Shown piece by piece: positions 59,501 through 64,000 of a stretch of DNA of 64,000 nt. The stretch's first letter is position 1; every line of letters begins with the position of its first letter. The DNA comes from G025836975 sp048751585 (lineage in GTDB: Bacteria; Pseudomonadota; Gammaproteobacteria; Burkholderiales; Burkholderiaceae_B). The stretch covers positions 124,001 to 188,000 of the forward strand of contig NZ_JAZHOB010000005.1 of assembly GCF_048751585.1 (NCBI RefSeq), read 5' to 3'. Position numbers and translations under genes: made by a program. The notes under the pieces were generated by a model. The model saw only the letters and a program-made list of their open reading frames with translations. It was not told where the DNA came from and did not search any database.

Positions 59501-59514
59501 CTATGAGTACATAG
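59501..59514. promoter_or_regulatory. Inverted repeat in the ABC/dehydratase operon promoter
   Basis: ctatg-agta-catag (59501-59514) is a perfect five-base inverted repeat with a four-base centre, about 115 bases upstream of the first permease gene and 140 upstream of the divergent VOC gene. It is a weak candidate operator, perhaps for the LysR protein at 52926. Confidence 0.3.
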
Positions 59515-59652
59515 GGAAGAAATGCCGTTCGCTAATTTTCCACTCATAAAGATTAGGGGAAAACCATGACATGGAACGCAAAGGGTTGCCGCTTGCATTG
59601 GACCCGCGGAATCCATGCGGGCGCGTTATCCTTTCAAAAAGGAGACCCATTC

Positions 59653-60030
59653 ATGATTGACCATCTGGACCATCTCGTTTTAACCACAGTGGACGAACAG
59701 GCCTGCGTCCACTTCTACGTCGATCTGCTGGGCATGCAGCTGGAGACATTCGGCCACGGCCGGAAAGCCTTCCGTTTCGGCCGGCAGAAAATAAACTTGC
59801 ATGTAAAAGGGCGCGAGTTCGAACCGAAAGCGCATACGCCGGTCCCGGGCGCGCTCGATTTATGTTTTATTGCCAGCCGTCCCCTGGACGAGGTGCTGGC
59901 CGCGCTACGCAACAAGGGCGTTGAAATCATCGAAGGACCGGTCATGCGCACTGGGGCTACCGGCCCGATCCGTTCGATTTATCTGCGCGATCCCGACCTG
60001 AATCTGATCGAGATATCGGAGCCCGCCTGA
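59653..60030 (+). CDS. VOC family protein (glyoxalase/dioxygenase fold)
   Basis: The 125-residue protein has two beta-alpha-beta-beta-beta units: DHLDHLVLTTVDEQACVHFY with the first His ligand, KINLHVKGREFEP, LDLCFIASRPLDEVLAAL, and SIYLRDPDLNLIEISEP with the final Glu. These are the metal-site positions of glyoxalase I/fosfomycin-resistance-like proteins. AAAAGGAG fixes the start at 59653. It stands between the divergent ABC operon and a convergent Bug gene and has no evident pathway partner. Confidence 0.88.
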   Translation: MIDHLDHLVLTTVDEQACVHFYVDLLGMQLETFGHGRKAFRFGRQKINLHVKGREFEPKAHTPVPGALDLCFIASRPLDEVLAALRNKGVEIIEGPVMRTGATGPIRSIYLRDPDLNLIEISEPA

Positions 60031-60040
60031 GGGCGGGCTC
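60019..60040. terminator. Stem-loop between convergent VOC and Bug genes
   Basis: gagcccgcc (60019-60027) pairs perfectly with ggcgggctc (60032-60040) around a loop holding the VOC stop codon. No T-run follows on either strand, so it may be a bidirectional, Rho-assisted end or an mRNA stabiliser. Confidence 0.4.
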
Positions 60041-60055
60041 GCGTGTACCGCCTTG

Positions 60056-61018
60056 CTACAGATTCGCCGCCTTGACGATGCGGCCGAATTTCTCGCGCTC
60101 GGCCTGTACGAATTTCACAAACTCCGCCGTCGGCATGCCGCTGGGTTCCGCGCCCTGCCCTTCCAGCGTGGCGCGCAGGTCAGGCAATTGCAGCACCGCG
60201 GCAATATCCTGCTGTATCTTCTGCACGATGTCGTCAGGTGTGCCGCCCGGCACAAAAATGCCGAACCATTGCGTCAGGTCGAAGGCTTCCAGGCCCTTGG
60301 TTTTGGAAACCGGTGGAACATCCGGCACAGTGGGCGACGCCGTCTTCGAAGATATCGCTATGGGGTGCAGCTTGCCCGCCTTGACATGGGTCAAGCCGAT
60401 GGGCAGGCCTACGAAGCCAATGTCGATCTGATCCGCCAGCAACGCGCTGATGGACGGGGCGACCCCTTTATAGGGGATATGCATCATCTTGGTACCGCTT
60501 AGCTGCTCCAGAAGCGCCGCGGCCAAATGCTGGGGCGTGCCCGAACCCGATGAGGCATAGGTTACCGTTTCAGGATTCTTGGCGGCGTAGGCCACCAGTT
60601 CTTCCGTGGTCTTATAGGGCTTGCTGGGATTGGAAACCAGCAGGAAAGGCAGCTTTACCGCCAAGGTGACCGGCTTCAGGTCGGTCTCGGGGTCGTAGGG
60701 CATCTTGTCCATCATGTGCTGGCTGATGACGACTTCCGCCGTCGCCGAGAGCATGATGGTGTAGCCGTCCGGCTTGGCCCTGGCGACGTAGGCGGCTCCT
60801 ATCGTTCCGCTGGCTCCATCCTTGTTGGTGACCACGACCGTCTGGTCCCAGCGTTGGGTCAGCTTTTCCGCCAACAGCCGGGCCACCGAGTCGGTGCCTC
60901 CGCCTGCCGAATACGGCACCACGATCGTTACCGGCTTGTCCGGCCATTGCGCCGCTTGGGCACCCGTCATGCTGCCCGCGATGAGCAGTCCAGCCATGGC
61001 AAATTTTTTCAGCTTCAT
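60056..61018 (-). CDS. Bug (TctC) family substrate-binding protein
   Basis: The 320-residue protein starts at ATG 61018, eight bases after GGAG; the ATG at 61024, which overlaps the dehydrogenase stop as ATGA, is too close to that site. The signal peptide ends near GAQA (residue 22). Bug motifs are PYSAGGGTDSVAR, VTNKDGASGTIG, KPDGYTIML and PDVPPVSKTKG. It is co-translated with a D-2-hydroxyacid dehydrogenase and a mandelate-racemase-family enzyme, so it probably binds their substrate. Confidence 0.9.
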   Translation of the reverse strand: MKLKKFAMAGLLIAGSMTGAQAAQWPDKPVTIVVPYSAGGGTDSVARLLAEKLTQRWDQTVVVTNKDGASGTIGAAYVARAKPDGYTIMLSATAEVVISQHMMDKMPYDPETDLKPVTLAVKLPFLLVSNPSKPYKTTEELVAYAAKNPETVTYASSGSGTPQHLAAALLEQLSGTKMMHIPYKGVAPSISALLADQIDIGFVGLPIGLTHVKAGKLHPIAISSKTASPTVPDVPPVSKTKGLEAFDLTQWFGIFVPGGTPDDIVQKIQQDIAAVLQLPDLRATLEGQGAEPSGMPTAEFVKFVQAEREKFGRIVKAANL

Positions 61019-61020
61019 CC

Positions 61021-61968
61021 TCATTTCTCCTCGTTTTGGATTTGGTGAATACGGTCGGCAATGTGCTGCGCAATGAAGAAAGACACGCGCACGTTCGATT
61101 CCGCGGTGACGCCCGCTATGTGGGGGGTAAGTATCAGGTTGGGCACTCCCGCGAATACCGAATCGGGAGGCAGGGGTTCCTGGTCATAGACATCCAGCGC
61201 GGCGCCGCCCAGTTGGCCACTGGACAGCGCCCTGGCCAACGCTGCTTCATCGACAACGCCGCCGCGCGCCACATTGATCAATATGCCGCCTTGGCGCATC
61301 AGCCCAAGGCGCCGCGCATCGGCCAGGTTTCTGGTGTTTGCGGTCAGGGGCACATGCAGCGATACGACATCGGCATCGCGAAAAACGTCGTCCAGCTCGT
61401 CAATGCGCTTTACCGTGCTCCACGCCGGGTTCGCGCCGTCCAGTGTCGGGTCGTAGGCGATGACGCGCATGCCCATCGCCTGCGCAAGGTTTGCGGTTAT
61501 GCGCCCCACAGAACCCAGCCCCACGATACCCAGGACCTTTCCGCCTATCTCGCGCCCCGTCGCAAGCCGGTCGCGCGGCCAGGCGCCGCTCGCCACTTCC
61601 GGCGAAGAGCAGTAGGCCGGACGCAGCAATTGCATGGCGCAGCACACCACGTATTCAGCGACGGCCGCCGCATTGGCGCCGATCGCGGGGATGACGGCGA
61701 GCCCTTGGCTATGGCAGACGTCCAGGTCGATGTTTTCCAGACCCACACCGAGACGGCCCACCGCCTTCAGCCGCGTCTGCCGCTGAAGCAAATCCGCATC
61801 CACGCGAGTCCGGTTGCGCACAATCAGCGCGTCGGCATCGGCCAGCAGTTCGATCAGGGCGTCGCGCCGCTCATGCAGGTCGGGCTGATAATGCACACTG
61901 AAGCGCTCGCCCAGCCAGTCGACGGCGGCCTGATCCATGAATTCGGAGATAACGATTCTATTGCGCAT
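61021..61968 (-). CDS. D-2-hydroxyacid dehydrogenase family protein
   Basis: The 315-residue protein has GIVGLGSVGRITANL, the Arg in NVARGGVVDEAAL, the DVYDQEPLPPD segment and the catalytic His in LTPHIAGVT. It starts four bases after the mandelate-racemase-family stop. The longer frame to 62136 lies inside that gene and is rejected. It is the third member of its family in the window (35588, 41347), each next to a Bug gene, and the three are clearly different from one another. Confidence 0.88.
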   Translation of the reverse strand: MRNRIVISEFMDQAAVDWLGERFSVHYQPDLHERRDALIELLADADALIVRNRTRVDADLLQRQTRLKAVGRLGVGLENIDLDVCHSQGLAVIPAIGANAAAVAEYVVCCAMQLLRPAYCSSPEVASGAWPRDRLATGREIGGKVLGIVGLGSVGRITANLAQAMGMRVIAYDPTLDGANPAWSTVKRIDELDDVFRDADVVSLHVPLTANTRNLADARRLGLMRQGGILINVARGGVVDEAALARALSSGQLGGAALDVYDQEPLPPDSVFAGVPNLILTPHIAGVTAESNVRVSFFIAQHIADRIHQIQNEEK

Positions 61969-61972
61969 GATT

Positions 61973-63127
61973 TCAGTCCAAAGGCACAGCAACAAGATAC
62001 TTTCCCGCCTCGTCCAGCAAGGGCTCCACACCCAGGCCCGGCCGATCGGACAAGGTAACGCTTCCGCCTTCCACGACAAAAGCCGGCTGAGCCAGCATGT
62101 CGCGCAACGGATTCGGATTGGAATCGATTTCCACATAGCCCGCGCCGCCCAGCGCCGCCTTCAGATGCATGGAAGCCATCAAGCCGATACCGGCCCCAAG
62201 CCAGTGCGGACAGAACCACAACCCGGACTGCTGCGCATAACGCCCCACCGGCAAGCAGCCGCTGAAGCCGCCCCATTTGCCCAGGTCCGGCTGTATTACC
62301 CGCAAGCCGCCTTCATCGCCGGCTGCCCGGAAGCTGTCTTCGCCGCGCAGGTTTTCCCCTCCGGCCAGCCGGGTGGATGTGCCTTCGGACAGCGATTTCC
62401 AAGCCGCCCAAGGCGTATCGGCGGAGACCGGCTCTTCTATCCAGGTCAAGTCGCAGGGTTCCAGCCGGGCAAGCATTTCGCCGGCCTGCTCCGGGCTCCA
62501 GCCCTGATTGGCATCGACCATCAAGGTCCCGCCCGCCCCCAGCACGGACCGCACGGTATTTACATTTTCGATATCCTGCCTCGGGTCGAATCCGACTTTC
62601 AGCTTGAACGCGTCATAGCCTTCCCGGGCTTTCGCTTCCACCATGCGCAGCGGATCGTCCGGATTAATGCCGGAGGCATAGACGGCGACGCGGGGACGTC
62701 CACCGAACAGGCGCCATAAAGGCTGGCCAGCCCGCTTTCCCAGAATGTCCCACACCGCGATATCCACACCCGCAATGATCTGAGCCAAGGGACCGGGTTC
62801 GCCGGACTGGATGGCAAGGATGCGCAAGCGGGCGGTCAACGCATCGAAGCATGCCCGCGGAGAAGGCCACGCCTGCCCGCATAGCAAGGGGGCCAAGGTG
62901 CTGGCCACCAGCCTGGCCCGGTGATCCGCGCCGACCGAGGGAAAGTTGCACCAGACTTCCCCCCAGCCCGTCACACCATCGCGGTCGGTCAGGCGTATAA
63001 GGAGTGCCGGCCGGTTATGCATGATGCCGAAAGAAGTGCGTACAGGCGGGTCCGCGGGAGCGCGAAAGACAAATGCCTCGATCCTGGCTATTTCAAATGA
63101 AGTCTCTGTTTCTTGCTCCTGCCGCAC
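61973..63127 (-). CDS. Mandelate racemase/muconate lactonizing enzyme family protein (GTG start)
   Basis: The 384-residue enolase-superfamily protein has the Lys-x-Lys pair in AFKLKVG, metal ligands in LMVDANQGWS, IEEPVS and GGENLRGED, QPDLGKWGG, and the His of FCPHWLGAG. The start is a GTG at 63127, seven bases after AGGAGG; an ATG at 63259 lies in the promoter palindrome and one at 63187 has no ribosome site. It leads an operon with a D-2-hydroxyacid dehydrogenase and a Bug gene. Acid-sugar dehydration or racemisation is likely. Confidence 0.87.
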   Translation of the reverse strand: MRQEQETETSFEIARIEAFVFRAPADPPVRTSFGIMHNRPALLIRLTDRDGVTGWGEVWCNFPSVGADHRARLVASTLAPLLCGQAWPSPRACFDALTARLRILAIQSGEPGPLAQIIAGVDIAVWDILGKRAGQPLWRLFGGRPRVAVYASGINPDDPLRMVEAKAREGYDAFKLKVGFDPRQDIENVNTVRSVLGAGGTLMVDANQGWSPEQAGEMLARLEPCDLTWIEEPVSADTPWAAWKSLSEGTSTRLAGGENLRGEDSFRAAGDEGGLRVIQPDLGKWGGFSGCLPVGRYAQQSGLWFCPHWLGAGIGLMASMHLKAALGGAGYVEIDSNPNPLRDMLAQPAFVVEGGSVTLSDRPGLGVEPLLDEAGKYLVAVPLD

Positions 63128-63220
63128 GCTTGGCCCTCCTGGAGAATGGCGGTTGTTATGTGAACCTCTGGCTGCCGCGCTTCGCATCCATAAATGGATG
63201 CCGGCACAGGAATCACATTT

Positions 63221-63252
63221 TAAAGTACATAAGTAAATAATACTATACTTTA
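63221..63252. promoter_or_regulatory. Inverted repeat in the mandelate-racemase/GntR divergent promoter
   Basis: taaagta (63221-63227) and tacttta (63246-63252) are perfect seven-base arms with an AT-rich centre, in the 220-base gap between the two divergent genes. It is the likely site of the HutC-type GntR protein encoded at 63348 and overlaps the probable -35/-10 region. Confidence 0.5.
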
Positions 63253-63347
63253 TGACCATAAGTTAATTCAGCCGCTGCCCAATGTGGCTTACACTAGCCC
63301 GCATATAAAAAATTGCCGCCTTGCGCGACAAGGCTCCTTCGCCACAC

Positions 63348-64000
63348 ATGACCGATACGGAAGTGTCCAGTTTGGAACCAAGCCCTCCTTCTCCCGCCAG
63401 CGGCGACCACAAGCGTCTGCCTGCGGGACCGATTCCGCGCTATGTCATGATTGCGGACCGCCTGCGCCAACGCGTCGAAAGCGGCATCTGGCCTGCCGGC
63501 GAGCTGCTGCCGTCGCTGCACAGCCTGGCAGAGGAATTTGGAGTCGCCCGCCCCACTGCCAGGCAGGCCGTGCAATTGCTCGTACAGGAAGGCTTGCTGT
63601 CCAGTCAGCGGGGCCAAGGAACATTCGTTACCCAAGCGGCCACGCCGATCAAGACCACACCGCTGGAAACATCGTTGTCGGCGCTTGCCCAGACCTACCG
63701 GTCCCTGGTGCCACGCATCCTGCAGATCAACGACGCGCCCTGCGCGCTGCCCATAGCGCCGGGACAGGCTCCCGACTATATCCACATGCGCCGGCTGCAT
63801 TCCCTGAATGGCCGCCCTTACTGCGTGATTTCGCTGTACATCGTCCAGCATGTATTCAATCTGGCACCGGAAAAATTTCGCAACCAGGCCGTTATTCCGC
63901 TGATGCTGGCCAGCCCCTCGGTGCACATTGCGCAGGCCCGGCAAACACTCAGCATCGGGACCGCGGATGCCGAGACCGCCTCCTTGCTGGGCATACCGGT
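63348..64000 (+). CDS. GntR family transcriptional regulator, HutC/UTRA subfamily (3' end cut by window edge)
   Basis: The frame opens at ATG 63348 and runs off the right edge after 217 codons. The winged helix is clear (ADRLRQRVESGIWPAGELLP, then EEFGVARPTARQAVQLLVQE, with GQGTFV closing the wing), followed by the start of a UTRA effector domain (YIHMRRLHSLNGRPYCVISL). HutC-type proteins sense sugars, amino acids or acids. It is divergent from the mandelate-racemase/dehydrogenase/Bug operon and probably represses it. About 30 residues are missing at the end. Confidence 0.88.
   Translation, partial: MTDTEVSSLEPSPPSPASGDHKRLPAGPIPRYVMIADRLRQRVESGIWPAGELLPSLHSLAEEFGVARPTARQAVQLLVQEGLLSSQRGQGTFVTQAATPIKTTPLETSLSALAQTYRSLVPRILQINDAPCALPIAPGQAPDYIHMRRLHSLNGRPYCVISLYIVQHVFNLAPEKFRNQAVIPLMLASPSVHIAQARQTLSIGTADAETASLLGIP

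Noticed and set aside
1..64000. CRISPR array, prophage, transposon or integron
   Set aside because: No spaced direct repeats, transposase, integrase or att-like direct repeats were recognised on either strand.

Overview
This 64 kb window reads as a GC-rich betaproteobacterial chromosome segment, most likely from the Alcaligenaceae (Bordetella, Achromobacter and Pusillimonas relatives). That placement is inferred from nine Bug-type (TctC) periplasmic solute-binding proteins, the dense packing of small catabolic operons, and the high share of GntR, LysR, IclR and MarR regulators. No rRNA, tRNA, insertion sequence, integrase, phage gene or CRISPR array was seen. No gap between genes exceeds 300 bases.

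Layout. (1) 1-13819: the edge of a nitrate/sulfonate/taurine-type ABC importer, a 3-hydroxyisobutyrate-dehydrogenase-like enzyme coupled to a carboxymuconolactone-decarboxylase-like protein, an MmgE/PrpD protein, a TRAP transporter with a fused permease, then GntR, a metallo-beta-lactamase-fold lactonase, SDR, HIBADH-like enzyme, SDR, a Bug protein, and an isocitrate-lyase/PEP-mutase-family lyase. AT-rich sites shared by three of the promoters suggest one regulon. (2) 14082-18615: Bug, an M20 deacylase and a divergently transcribed SHMT-like PLP enzyme, with a LysR regulator. (3) 18648-23978: class III CoA-transferase, stand-alone citryl-CoA-lyase-like protein, maleylacetate-reductase-like iron alcohol dehydrogenase, Bug, and a divergent LysR. 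(4) 24171-25484: dodecin and an unidentified membrane protein. (5) 25640-31699: IclR, acyl-CoA ligase, Bug, enoyl-CoA hydratase, ALDH7-like dehydrogenase. (6) selD and a GntP permease. (7) 34426-40422: a five-gene acid-sugar-like operon (Bug, two mandelate-racemase-family enzymes, FAH-family hydrolase, D-2-hydroxyacid dehydrogenase) facing its own GntR regulator across a perfect 16-bp palindrome. (8) 40427-44209: DUF1428 protein, MarR, D-2-hydroxyacid dehydrogenase, Bug, class II aldolase. (9) 44449-46190: a MotAB-like stator pair. (10) 46231-51753: Bug, AhpD-like protein, enoyl-CoA hydratase, IclR, acyl-CoA ligase, Bug. (11) ung, then LysR, an L-2-keto-3-deoxyarabonate dehydratase-like enzyme, a UxaA-family dehydratase and a polar-amino-acid-type ABC importer. 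(12) VOC protein, Bug, D-2-hydroxyacid dehydrogenase, mandelate-racemase-family enzyme and a divergent HutC-type GntR, cut by the window end.

The common theme is a set of self-contained uptake-plus-degradation modules for organic acids. Each has its own binding protein, two to five enzymes and usually a local regulator. No Bug protein has a TctA or TctB membrane partner inside the window, so these receptors must use shared permeases encoded elsewhere or act as sensors. Functions are assigned by family and neighbourhood; most substrates are unknown.
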